Source of the DNA: Andrena cerasifolii
Taxonomy: Eukaryota > Arthropoda > Insecta > Hymenoptera > Andrenidae
Direction of reading: 5' to 3'
Assembly (NCBI RefSeq): GCF_050908995.1
Contig: NC_135132.1
Span: 11,031,001-11,095,000 of the forward strand
DNA: 64,000 nucleotides
Positions 52,008 to 63,117 of this stretch are shown here, in pieces; positions within the stretch are counted from its first letter, which is position 1, and each line of letters starts with the position of its first letter. A model generated the notes under the pieces. That model saw only the letters and a program-made list of their open reading frames with translations, was not told where the DNA came from and searched no databases. Position numbers and translations under genes: made by a program.

Positions 52008-53631
52008 GTTATCACGCACTCATCAACGAGATCTCGTTCGCAGCAAACATCCTCTCTTTCGCTGCGTTTTCTTTTACATCTTCAAACACTGCCACATCTC
52101 TTATTATTATTTACTTTTACCGACATCGGTACCAAAATCGACGCTTTTTTTGTCGCATTTGACTTATTTTCTCGTTCTGGTATACATTATTTTCTCCCGA
52201 TTGCCCCCACCCCATCTCACCCACCCTCGCTTGCTTTTTCCCGCTCTTAAAAACTCGCCGGTTACTTCTCAAGTCCCTTCTCGTCTTTTACACCGTTTCC
52301 GTCTTCGACTTTCATTCTCTCTCTTTCTTGCTTCCACAAGCGCTCGGTCTCTTTCACCCTTCCTTTCTCTCTCTCCCTCTCTCGCAACCTTTCGTTCTCT
52401 ACAAAAGACCGTAAACCTAACGCAATAGTTTACTATTATTTATTATCGTTATTTCTTACGTTTAATGCATGTTTGTATGTATGTCTCTTCATCGACGAAT
52501 CGATGCTCGCTCGACCGCTCGTTAAAAAAAGAGCAAAGTTTCGTTTGGTTCGACCGTAGGTATGGTTTTCCGTATTGTTACGGTACGTATCTCACGTACA
52601 TAATGTGGTCGCGTGTATCATAACGCGCCCTGTGTGCTTGTACATCTGCTGTGCGCACGTGCGCATGTGTGTGTGTGTCGCGTGTGTCGCGTGTGCGCGG
52701 AAGCGTGATCGCCAGTAGCGGATCTTCTTGCTATTCGTTGAGTCTTAAGGAATCGATCTCTCTTTTTCTCTTGGATTTCCGTTGTTTCTAATTTTTTTTT
52801 TTTATTTTACCGCCAGATAGTGTCTCGGTCACGAACACGCAAACGAAAGAAAGAAAGAAGATACGGGCGCTTCATCAAGGCGAAAACAAATAATTGAGCG
52901 GGCCGATCCGATCCGGTCCGGTCCGGTCCGGTCCTGTCCTCATCGATCACGACTGCGTACCGCTTCACTCGGCTGTCACGCAAATCCACCGGCCGTGTAC
53001 GTACGTGTTTGATTTTTTTTTTTTTTTTTAGAGTTCTTGGATCTATCTCAAATATCGTGTCAAATCGAAGAGGAGAGAAGGACGACTGGAGTATGATAGC
53101 TGTTCCTGTTGTGGTTGCGGTGGTTGTTGCTTCTCATCAAGTGTCGCGCGGCAAGCTTGCGGCAGTTCCGGCGCGACTCGTGCGGCATGACGCATTCCAT
53201 TCGCTGTTCATTAAAATAATCGATCGTATCGTTTAGTATTAATATTAGATATTTGTGTTGGGTCCCAGAGGTTACTGAAACACAAAAAATGGAATACAAC
53301 CCGCGTTAGTTTAGTCGTGCGATGGATCTCCATAACGCGTCTAAAAATGCAATCCCTCGCTAAAAGACACGGAATGGAAAGGAAGCGCTCCGCCTTGCGT
53401 GGGGACTATAACCGAAGAAAAATGTTTGCCATATCACGCGATTAGTCATCGCGGTGAGTCGATGTATCGGGCCAAAGCGGTCGACGGAAACTATGCACGA
53501 GTGAGTCACTCGTACGCGACTCTTCGTACGCGCGAGACATGTTCGATTCGACAAGTTTCGACGACGAAATCGGAGAATTGCAGGGATTAAACTAAGCGGT
53601 GCGTAGGTATCTATAGGTTTAGTATACCAAC

Positions 53632-56600
53632 CTAATAGCCGCAGGACACGAGGTAGTCGCCGAGTTTTTCAACGACCGAGGCGGCTTGCTGTGGTTGTAT
53701 AGGATCTTCGTAGAGGGAGACGACCACGGCTTGCGTCGTCTTCATGCAGTGGACACCGACCTTGCCAAGCTTTGCCCTTATCACTCGATCCGTGCCCGAC
53801 AGGTAAATGTACCTGTTACCGGCCAAGGTGACACCAGATGACGTCAGGATGTCCTGCTCGTCGAATCCCTGGGCCAATTTCGCCAGCTCCTCTTTACTTA
53901 CCTGCGCACATAAATCGTCACACGTTCGCTTTCGTACAAACAGCAGACCATCAGAACGAAACGGGAAGATAGAATTAGTAGAGCGTGAACCGGCAAACAT
54001 CGAGTACGCGCGTAAACACGGCTGCTCCTCCTCCTCGGTCCTTGCTCCAAGCGAATAATTCTCTTATCCGTTTGGTCGACCCGACCACCGACCACCCATC
54101 TCCTTCGAAATCCTTGTGAACGACTACTCGCTACGCGAAGCATAGCCGATGCTGCTGACATTCCTATCGCCACTCATTTACATTCCTAAAACGTTTGGCG
54201 GTCCGAGAAGCTAATGGGAATTTAGCTGTAATACACATCGTATAGGTACATATAGTTCTTATAGAAGGATGCATTTTCTGAACGTCTTCTTTAATAAAAG
54301 AAGAAATCCTCTGACCTCCCATTTAACCGAGTTGGTCCTTAAGGGGACTAGGCGGTCGAAAAATCTTTTTTCTATTGCATTTTCGAAAGTACTATCTTTC
54401 CTTAATAAAATGCCGCTTGGTTTATATTAAAATCCGCAAAATTGTTGATTTGCCAGCTAAAAAGGTCAAGCGGCAGCCTATAGCGTCGCCTTTGCTCGGA
54501 AACATTAAACGCCTTTTTCTCGAATATTTTTTTCTATTAGTCTTCGGCTAGTCGGGAATGAACGGAGGTTCAGATCGACTTGAAAAAATTACAGGATGCG
54601 TAAAACATGTGCCATTCCATGTGGAACCTCTTATACGGTCCGTAAAAATTCGAGATTTTCATAAAAAAATTAACAAGTCACGAATTTTTAATAGCCCACA
54701 AACACGACCGATTTTTTCTGGAAATAATCCCCGTTTTTCGGCCACCAATTTAATAATTCTGTTTTTATTGTTATTTTTTTTTTTTTGCTTCAGTGGGAAA
54801 TTACGGATGTAACAAACAAGAATCACATCTTCAAATTGGATCACGTCACTTTTTAAGACCAATATTACCTGAAAACCACAGAAGAATGTTAAAATGTTTA
54901 CCAGTCAGCACCTCTATTTTTAAAGGACATGTATATTTCATACCAACTTTTTTTCAATCTCTACGATAATAATAAACATTGGGTAAAAGGATACATCTTG
55001 ATTTGTTTCAATTTTTTTACAAACACATTAAAAAGAAAGTGTTTTTTTTTTCACGGAAAACGACTACTTAGTCCCCTTAAAGCGCGATTTGTTGCGCGCA
55101 CATGGCCTCGTCAATTGATCAAGGTCCAGCGAGTACATTTAGCGTATACCTACTGATTTCGGACGAGAGGGAGAGGGGAGGGAGGTTGTGGTCTTACCGA
55201 TTACGAGGTTTGTATGCGGTTCGCGTTTAAAACGCATCCTTGCGAAGATAACACCGACGACTTGACCTCCTTTCTACTCACAATGGTAAAGCGGTCCGAC
55301 GAAGGAGGAACGAGATAAACATTTAAAAAAAAAAAAATAAAAGTAAAAAACCGACTTCAAATGTGCGCCAAAAAGGATAAAACAATTTTTTTAAAATCGG
55401 TGCCAAAATAGAAACAAAATTAAATCAATTTCTGAACCTTCATCAATTTAGTGGGACATCACGCGTCGAGCTGATTTAATTGTTTTTATTTTGGCACCGA
55501 TTTAAAAAAATTTTACTTTTTTTTTATAAAAAAAGTTTATTATTTTATAATTTTTAGTGACCTTTGTTTGAAGCCGGTTAAAAACATTTATCACTGTACC
55601 AATTGGGGAACATACTCTATATAACAACGAAAGAATTATCCAAATCAGTCCACAGGTTACAAAGTTAGACGCGAACATACATTAAAACTGGAATTCTAGA
55701 TAATTCTAGAATATCTAGATGATAATAATAAAAATAAATTAACACGGAACCACCAACTCTTTACACTGTTTCAAATAAAAAAAAAACATCAAAATCGGTG
55801 CACCTATGCAGAACTTATGCGTGAACATACAAACATAATGAAATATACGGGACGAATTGAGTAACCTGCTCCTTTTGAAGTCGGTTAAAAAAGATCGGTA
55901 GCCTCTTCTCTCGGATTTGCGGCAGCAAGTTTGTCAGTTTGCCGAACCGAGAGTGTCGAAACCCCGTACGGCGCGGCGTACGTTATAAGAATACGTACAC
56001 CTCTTGGATCAAATATACCATATCCTTGTTCGCAAACCTAATTTGCGGGACAACTCCGTCGGTAAATAACACACGATAATACTTACGAGCGAAACATACA
56101 AAAATGCAGCGCCTCGTGCATCGAGGTTCTATCTTTCGACACAGAAGAACGACAACGGGAGACGCGACAAGCAGCTATAATCGGATACGTTTATCATGGT
56201 TCAAGGTTGCGTTAAACTATCATGCGTTATATTGAATCGCGTTAACGAGCCGAGCGCACGCCCACGTCCAGATTTGTCGACGCACGTGCACATGTATCTA
56301 TGTAGCTCGCTCGCTTTTCCGGATAAATCGGGGAAACATATTTACAAAGATAAAATAGGAAACAACACTTCTAACGTCCGCTAGGCCGGAATTTATATCA
56401 GCAGAGAATTAACTGATCGCCTCGACGATGCGCTGAATGAAATCAAGGTGCACCTGCTGATCCACCGTATCGAATTCAAATTTGTCTTCTATACCGCTGG
56501 AGAGAAGAGGCGATCTATCTATAAGAGGGGTGCCTGACTGCCTGGTACAAAACGTAGTCCCAGTCGTTCTAGAGGACGGATGTCACGATCGTAAAAACAC

Positions 56601-59144
56601 TTGGAGGCAAAAGATTTAACAGGACTTTATCGACGGGGAGACGATTGTGAACCAAGTTTTTGACTCTCGTTACGGAAATCCAAAGTCAAAATCAAACATC
56701 AAACATATAGTATAATGTGAAAAAATTATGTTTTGTTTTTCTGTCGACTGGTTCAGGCTCCGAGGCACCCATTTTAATATTCGAGACACGTTACTGCGAG
56801 AGGTTGCTGCCCGGTCTACCGGCCGGCCGGTATCGCCATTTTGGCATTCGTAACCGGAAAGTGTGCGCACGACGCGAGCGGCTCGGCTCGGCTCGGCTCG
56901 GCTCGGCTCGGCTCGGCTCGGCTCGGCTCAGCGTGGCACGGCGAACGCGAGGCCACGCTGCAGCTGGCGACCTTTATCTCTTCTACACTTCACTGTCCGC
57001 ATAAAAGCTTTCTTCGAATCGAGAAAGAACGACGCTCGCCTCGCACCCGCGAACACGCCTGTCGCTCATGAGATGTTCTTTCTCAAAAACATCGTGCAGA
57101 AATACATCCGATAAACGTCCGCTCGGCCATTCCCCAGGAACACGTTAATACGAAGTAACCTTTAGATTTTTTGGAACGTATTAATATCATTCACGGTTCA
57201 CGGGTGACTTATTATTAAGCCGCGAAAAGATTAATTTGAATCTAGCGTAGTAACGCTTGTATGTAAATATGCGTTTCTAGAAAATTTACGTGCTACGTGT
57301 TTTATATCCAACGAGATCCTATAGCCACTTTCGTTCGATTTGTGTTTAACGTTTCACCTCTCCTCCATCCCCAGTCAATCGGAATTCTGGTATCTCAGAA
57401 ATTACCGACACAATACCTAGAAGCTTATAGAAATGCAACGTGGATGGCGCGCCGATCGGATTCAATGTTTCTCGAACTGTCGGTTTTACAAATTTTCAAC
57501 GATTTCACCGTTGACCGTGCGACATTTGCTGGGAGATGAAACGAAACATTGGCTGCTCGAACGTGTTAATTTATCAAATTATCAATATTCCAAGACTTGG
57601 CCCGATCCCCCAATTATAGGTATATACGGTGAAATTTATTTCGATTTCGCGATTTACGTTTCGTTGCAACGACGAAAGAATTTAACCACACGATTAAAAA
57701 ATGTATACGTCGCTCGTATTTATGTAGATATCTGTACACCGTATTTCTCCCTCGGTAATAGCAAAGAGAACCGTTTCCGAACGAATGAATCATGCTTCGT
57801 TACGAAGAAATTGGTAATTTTCGTGAGATTCATACACCGCTTAATGGACATTACACGAATTTGACAAACGCACCAGATTCGTCGAGGAATAGGAGCCGCC
57901 ACCATTGCCACGAGCAGTAGCCGTCCCGGCAAGGCAACGTGCCCGGCAGGCAGCCATGTTAAACTTTGTCGAAAACCGTTCAAGATCGACCAGGCAAACT
58001 TTCCTGCGTGGCTAAAATAGCCACACCCTATTATATCGCGCGAGACTGCTTTCGCGACAGGACTAGGTACTACTCACTGAGATGAATTTCTCGGGAAACG
58101 TTGAAACAGCGAAATCCGCTTGTTTATGGCACGGTGATGTTTGAAAAGATTCAACCGGCTAGGCAATTTACGCGGCGTATCAGCGATGGCCGGTCCTGCG
58201 AACGCGTTTGGGCGGTGGACAGAATTCCTTGAAAAGGAAGACTTGCTTTATCGGTTTCTCGCTCCCTCACTCGATTGCTTGAACGGTCAGCGACAAATCG
58301 GAAATATATCGAGCAGTTGAGCATTTCCGATGCTTTCCGGTCTAACCGGTGTACGTAGCACGAGGCACGATCATGCCGGATCAACTTGCGGAACCTTCCC
58401 AATCAAGGTTTCAAGGAATTCGATGTTCGATGGATGCGTGGATCAAGTAAAATACGCGATTGGGTTACATGGTCTCGCGGGCGAATGCTTGGCGGTCGAT
58501 CCAGCCGTCCAAGTAGATATCTCCTTGTTTCCCGTAAAATTCATTTGCATTTTTTGGGAAATTTTGTGAAAAGTTTGTCGGGAGATGCGCATAGATAGAT
58601 AGGTAGGTAGGTAGGTAGGTAGGTATGTAGGTAGGTAGGTAGGTAGGTAGGTAGGTAGGTGGTGGTGGTGGTGGTAGTGGTGGTATACTCGTCTGGCGTA
58701 TTCGACCCATCTATCGCCCGAACCGAGGAGAATTTCCTCCTAGCTATTGCCGGTTGAATATCACACGTCTATGTACAACGTAGTGCACAAGTATGTGCAT
58801 ACGAGTATATATGTAGAAAGAAAGCGAGTATCGCAACTCCGATTGCAACGATCTCGACAAAGAAACGAGTCGTAAAGGACGCAAGAAAACGCGAAAGGCT
58901 ACGGGATGCGTTATATCTTTTCGACGCGCGTTCACCGCGCACTTTCCCTCTTGTCGGCTAGCAATACTGGTAACAATGCTAAACTCTCGAGCTCTCGAGG
59001 CGTTTAGTCGATCGAGATACCACGATTACTCACTTCGAAGCCTTCAGACTTTGCCCAGAGATTGCCATCGTGTCCCGCGATCGCAGCTTTGGTAACACAC
59101 CTTGATGCGAGCAGCTGCTTGTCAACGTAATCCTGCCAGCTCAT
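53632..59144 (-). CDS. chic: Profilin (actin monomer-binding protein)
   Basis: Profilin binds actin monomers, polyproline and phosphoinositides and feeds actin to formins and Ena. Minus-strand exons are 59144-59034 (37 codons, MSWQDYVDKQLLASR...) and 53901-53632 (ending GDYLVSCGY), joined in phase 0 for 126 aa, exactly the insect length. The N-terminal SWQDYVD helix, the CVTKAAIAGHDGNLWA strand region, the KLGKVGVHCMKTTQAVVV strands and the C-terminal helix (AASVVEKLGDYLVS) are all intact. The single intron is 5.1 kb, unusual for such a small gene. It holds a TTAA-flanked transposon, a second repeat, a possible foreign exon at 56409-56496 and several microsatellites. Confidence 0.97.
54343..55076. 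mobile_element. 734-bp element flanked by TTAA (piggyBac/Kolobok-like, non-autonomous)
   Basis: The left end begins GGGGACTAGGCGGTCG and the right end, reversed, GGGGACTAAGTAGTCG. Both are bordered by TTAA (54339-54342 and 55077-55080), the target duplication used by piggyBac and Kolobok superfamilies. The interior is AT-rich, with only short frames and no recognisable transposase. It is inserted in the profilin intron. Confidence 0.8.
55348..55887. repeat. Interspersed repeat with CCGACTTCAAA ends
   Basis: AACCGACTTCAAATG at about 55349 is mirrored by TTTTGAAGTCGGTTAAAA at about 55873, with an internal TTTGAAGCCGGTTAAAA near 55566. Between them, two similar stretches resemble each other (CAAATCAGTCCACAGGTTAC... 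and CAAAATCGGTGCACCTATGC..., each followed by GAACATAC). The tail text resembles RTE-type LINE 3' ends, but this is from memory and weak. Confidence 0.5.
56409..56496 (-). other. Orphan exon candidate in the profilin intron
   Basis: After a good acceptor (CTTCTCTCCAG) the minus strand reads GIEDKFEFDTVDQQVHLDF followed by IQRIVEAIS and a TAA stop. The codon use is coding-like, in contrast to AT-rich surroundings. It needs a phase-2 upstream exon; profilin exon 1 ends in phase 0, so it is not a simple alternative profilin end. No partner exon was found. It could be the last exon of a nested gene, a retro-fragment, or chance. Confidence 0.3.
56881..56929 (+). repeat. (GCTCG)n tandem
   Basis: About ten 5-bp units in a local GC-rich island (about 56790-57060) inside the profilin intron. 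Confidence 0.95.
58591..58685 (+). repeat. (GATA)/(GGTA)/(GGT) compound microsatellite
   Basis: Runs of ATAG, then about 14 GTAG units with one variant, then GGT triplets, about 350 bases downstream (on the minus strand) of profilin exon 1. Confidence 0.95.
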
Positions 59145-59944
59145 TTTTTAACACAAGCGGCTTGACCAAACTGTTCACACTACGGCACTAGAGACACAAC
59201 CCGTCACCGACTGACTCCTCTCACGACTACCTATATGCGCTCTGAACGCCGGTCGCAGTCGCACTTCTCCTTCGCCCCTCCTTATCCCACCACGGTTATT
59301 CGTACTGTTCGTACACCCTCCCGCCCTGCCCCCCGGCTCGCTTCGTCCCTAGAAACCCCCACGAACTCGACTTTCCGTTCACCCCCACTCTGGATCGCCG
59401 CCGCGCCGGCCGCCGGATGGTAAATGGTAATTGACTACCGTTCAGTTCTACCAACCCTTTAGTGCAACGATCGAGACATCGCGAGATATCGATGCCTAGG
59501 TAAGTATCCTGCAACCGTTTGTAATCCTAAATTCCAATACATATTTTCGCTTCTTTTCTCAATGCGAAATTAACTTTCAAACTGTTGCTTCAACCTTTCA
59601 TAATTCCAATATCTCTTATCAATTCCATTCTCTTCTCCCAGCCATAAGTACTTATCGGTTTTTCTGGTGAGTTTTTGTGTTTGGTTGCGAGCAGGAACAG
59701 AAAAGGCGGACCCTGCTCATGGCGACCCCTTTTAACAGAGATAGCAAATATTTGTATGCTTTCCTTTTTACTATTTCTGGATGCGTATACGCGTACCTAT
59801 ATAGAATAAACGCGCTTCACGTGTTTTGTCGGTTACACCGGATTACACCAATTAAATACATAGACTTTACCTCTTGGAACTTAAAAGCGGTACGAACGAC
59901 GGATTTTGACAGGTTTTAAAGTTTTCTTATACATCTTGGCCACG
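59145..59944. promoter_or_regulatory. Divergent profilin/NOL10 upstream region
   Basis: Profilin (minus) and NOL10 (plus) start codons are 800 bases apart. A splice acceptor (TTTTGACAG) ends at about 59912, before the NOL10 ATG, so NOL10 has an upstream non-coding exon in this interval. The 59260-59430 part is C- and CpG-rich. No TATA box is evident on either side. Confidence 0.5.
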
Positions 59945-62802
59945 ATGCAAGTTTCTTGCCCAAACAATGTGAAAATTTATAATTTGAGTTCCGGAAAGTC
60001 CCTTCCAGAGGTAAAGAACTACTCGTTGCATTTATCGTTGCCTCGGTTTATAAGGTTTCTGTTATTCATTCTGATCTGTTATTTTGATTCTGCCACAGTG
60101 GTTATCTGAACGCAAACGACGAAGCTTACTGAAGAAGAATGTCGGTAAGAGAGCAAGTTCCGTAGTCTGTACTGTTTACCAAATCCGACAGTATGAAAGC
60201 TCTGTATAATTCGAACATTATATTTTAACAGATATTCGTCGACGAATTGAACTTATCCAGGATTTCGACATGCCCGGAATTAGTACTTGCGTTAAAGTTT
60301 CCAGAGATGGACAATACATTCTAGCTACGGGTATATATAAACCACGCGTAAAATGTTTCGATGTAAAGAATTTGTCGTTAAAATTCGAAAGATGTTTCGA
60401 TTCCGAGGTCGTCGCAATGGAAATATTGTCAGACGATTACAGTAAGGTAGGGTAACCGTGGTTGGTTCTATCTTCTATAAATGTATGTCTACCGTTCAAC
60501 CTTTACGCTTCAGTTAGTGTTTCTGCATTGCGATCGAAGCGTCGAATTTCACGTTGCTCATGGCAAATATTATAGACTGAGGGTACCTCGTTTTGGAAGA
60601 GATATGAAATATCATTATCCATCGTGCGACCTGTTCGTCGTAGGAGACAGGTCTGTTAGCTCGGGGCATTCTTAATTGTAATTCTTTGGAGCAACCATTG
60701 GCGATTAACGTGACATTGGTTTTTCTCAGTAATCAGATTTATAGAATCAATCTCGAGAGAGGGCAATTATTACAGCCTTTGGCGACAGAAGCAGTGTCGA
60801 TAAATAAATGCGAAATAAATCCAACGCATCATCTGCTCGTTGTTGGGACAGAGGATGGAAAGATCCAAGCGTGGGATCCTCGAACGAAAAGTAAAGCTGG
60901 TAGTTTGGACTGTGCTTTGCACTGTGTCGGAGAAAGTAACAGGTAAGTGGCAGCAAGTTATTAGAATATACCAGAAGAATATTAAAATCTTTTACGCGTA
61001 TCGCGTTTATTTCAACCCTTCATAGGTTGGAAGCGGTTCCAGCAATTACTAGTTTAAAGTTTCAAGGAGGTTTAACATTCGGCGTAGGTACATCGACAGG
61101 ACAAGTCCTGCTGTACGACATTCGTTCGAGTAAGCCGTTCCTGGTAAAAGATCACATGTACGGATTACCAATAACAAATATAGAGTTTCATCCGAGAATG
61201 GATATGGTTTATTCCATGGATAGCTCTATCGTGAAAATATGGGAAAGAGATAACGTAAGCGGAGAAGATAACAAATATATACTTGCTCGTACGAATGAAA
61301 TAGTTTGAACTTTTCCAACGCCAATTCGGATTTTCAGGGTAAATTGTACACGTCGATAGAAGCGCAAAACGATTTTAACGATATGTGTGTCGTACCAAAT
61401 AGTGGAATGATTCTGATCGCTAACGAGAATACGAAAATGCAAAGCTATTACATACCTAGTCTTGGACCAGCTCCCTATTGGTGCAGCTTCTTGGACAATC
61501 TAACCGAAGAATTAGAGGAATTGGATTACGAAACTATTTACGACGATTACAAATTTGTCACCGAGAAAGAATTGGACGAATTAGGTCTTTCGCATCTAAA
61601 AGGCACCGTCCTTCTTAGAGCTTATATGCACGGCTACTTCATGGATATCCGACTGTACAGAAAAGCGAGAGATGTGATGAAGCCGTTTGAATTTGAACAA
61701 TATAAGAAGCAAAGAATTCAGCAGAAAATACAAGAGACCTGTGGTAGTAGAGTACAGGTACGCTTACGCAGTGCTTACGCGTTCCGAGGCATTACCTCTA
61801 GAATAAAATATCCACGTGTATTTAATATTTAATATTTATAGATGCAAAAAGTACCGAGTGTAAACAAAGATCTTGCGTTAAAATTAATGGACGATGAGAT
61901 GAATGGAAAGAAAAGGAAGAAGAGCTCTTCTTCCAGCCTTTTGAAAGACCAACGGTTCAAGGCATTGTTCAATAATCCAGATTTTCAAGTGGATATGAAC
62001 TCCGAGGAGTATGCCTTGCTAAATCCCGTTGTTTCTCAACTCGACAGCAGGAGCAGGGCTAAAAGGCTGAAAGCCATGAATGCCGAGGAAGAGAGGGACG
62101 AAAAAATCGAGATGGACCGTGAAAAGGAGGATAACCATGGTAATAATGGCACACATATTGCGGATATTATATTTTCCTACGATCACATACGTGGCAGATC
62201 ATTCTAACGTGAATTTTCCAGACGACAGTTCGGATGAAAGTTTTATTCACGATGATAGTAGTTCAGAGGATGAAAAACCGTGGGTTAAAGAAGTAAGAAA
62301 ACAGTATCGGTTAATAAAGAGAAAGGAAAGGCTAAGCGAGGAGAGGGACGAAAGTGGAAATGAACCAAAGTTGTATGAAATCAAGGAGAACGTGGAATTC
62401 AAAGATGCAAAGCCGGTAGCGAAGAAACAGATCAAGTAAGCGCGATGTCGCTCTAAAGTCTAACATATGTTACGTAGTAAAATAAAGAATAATATTCTCG
62501 CATCTTTCAGGGCCAGCTTGGGCGATAGGCTGAAAAGTCAAGATCATAATGCTAAAGCTTCTGGTGCTCGTGGCAACAAAGAAATGACTTTTATTATTGA
62601 AAAGGTATATCTTACGTTTTGCTTCCCTACTTACATATCGTACGAATCGTGTGATTCTTTGCGTCATTAGACACAGACACGTGTAAACATTTATTTGCAG
62701 AAAGGGCAAACGGATCGTGGGAAAGCGCACGTAAAGAGACACGGGAAAGAATACAAACATCTTTTGAGACCAGCGGGAAATTTGTACAGGAAGAAATGTT
62801 AA
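59945..62802 (+). CDS. NOL10: Nucleolar protein 10 (NOL10), WD-repeat ribosome biogenesis factor
   Basis: NOL10 (yeast Enp2) is a nucleolar beta-propeller protein of the small-subunit processome, needed for early 18S rRNA maturation. Exons: 59945-60010, 60099-60144, 60232-60446, 60514-60650, 60730-60942, 61026-61254, 61338-61757, 61842-62139, 62222-62435, 62511-62604, 62701-62802. Phases agree and give 677 aa (human about 688). Landmarks: MQVSCPNNVKIYNLSSGKS at the N-terminus, GQYILATGIYKPRVKCFD, YHYPSCDLFVVGD, GQVLLYDIRSSKPFLVKDH, LGPAPYWCSFLDNLTEELEE, YDDYKFVT, then LKDQRFKALFNNPDFQVD and an acidic/basic tail ending in the RHGKEYKHLLRP segment. The donor of exon 4 (GTCTGT) is weak but the junction restores the conserved sequence. 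Confidence 0.96.
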
Positions 62803-62949
62803 TGTTTATTACTATATTTAGTTTGTCTCTTGTTGTTAAGTAATTTTTATTTTGTAAAGCATATAATATTTTTACGCCATTATCGTCGCATTAGTTAGAC
62901 TGTTAGAGAACAACCGCCTCCTCATTCTCCTCAACCCGAATATATCCTG

Positions 62950-63001
62950 TGCCGCCTATAGCCGCCTATAGCCGCCTATAGCCGCCTATAGCAAGAATAA
63001 A
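62950..63001 (+). repeat. 10-bp tandem GCCGCCTATA and NOL10 poly(A) signal
   Basis: Four exact units of GCCGCCTATA (about 62951-62990) are followed directly by AATAAA at 62996-63001, the best poly(A) signal for NOL10. The next gene starts 117 bases later, so the intergenic space is very tight. Confidence 0.7.
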
Positions 63002-63117
63002 ATAATATGCTTGGACGCGATGCATACGGATATCTTGCCAGAGGTCAAGTGCCATCTCAAAAGAGCGATATAATTAAATTCATACGTTAGGGTGAATCAC
63101 ACGAGGTACCGATACAA

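Larger units (their letters stand above)
45578..53631. other. Microsatellite-rich non-coding belt: 3' UTR and intergenic DNA
   Basis: This lies between the stop of the long plus-strand gene and the stop of profilin on the minus strand (convergent). No coding exon is supported; the open frames here are translated simple repeats. The first canonical AATAAA is at 46602-46607, so about 1 kb of 3' UTR is the minimum. The rest may be intergenic or extended 3' UTR. Simple-sequence runs occur every few hundred bases and are listed separately. Confidence 0.6.

Noticed and set aside
54558..54812. 84-aa open frame
   Set aside because: It lies inside the TTAA-flanked transposon, is AT-rich and shows no transposase motif.
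57874..57952. Minus-strand ATG frame MAACRARCLAGTATARGN as partner of the orphan exon
   Set aside because: Its donor leaves phase 0 while the exon at 56496 needs phase 2, so they cannot be joined.
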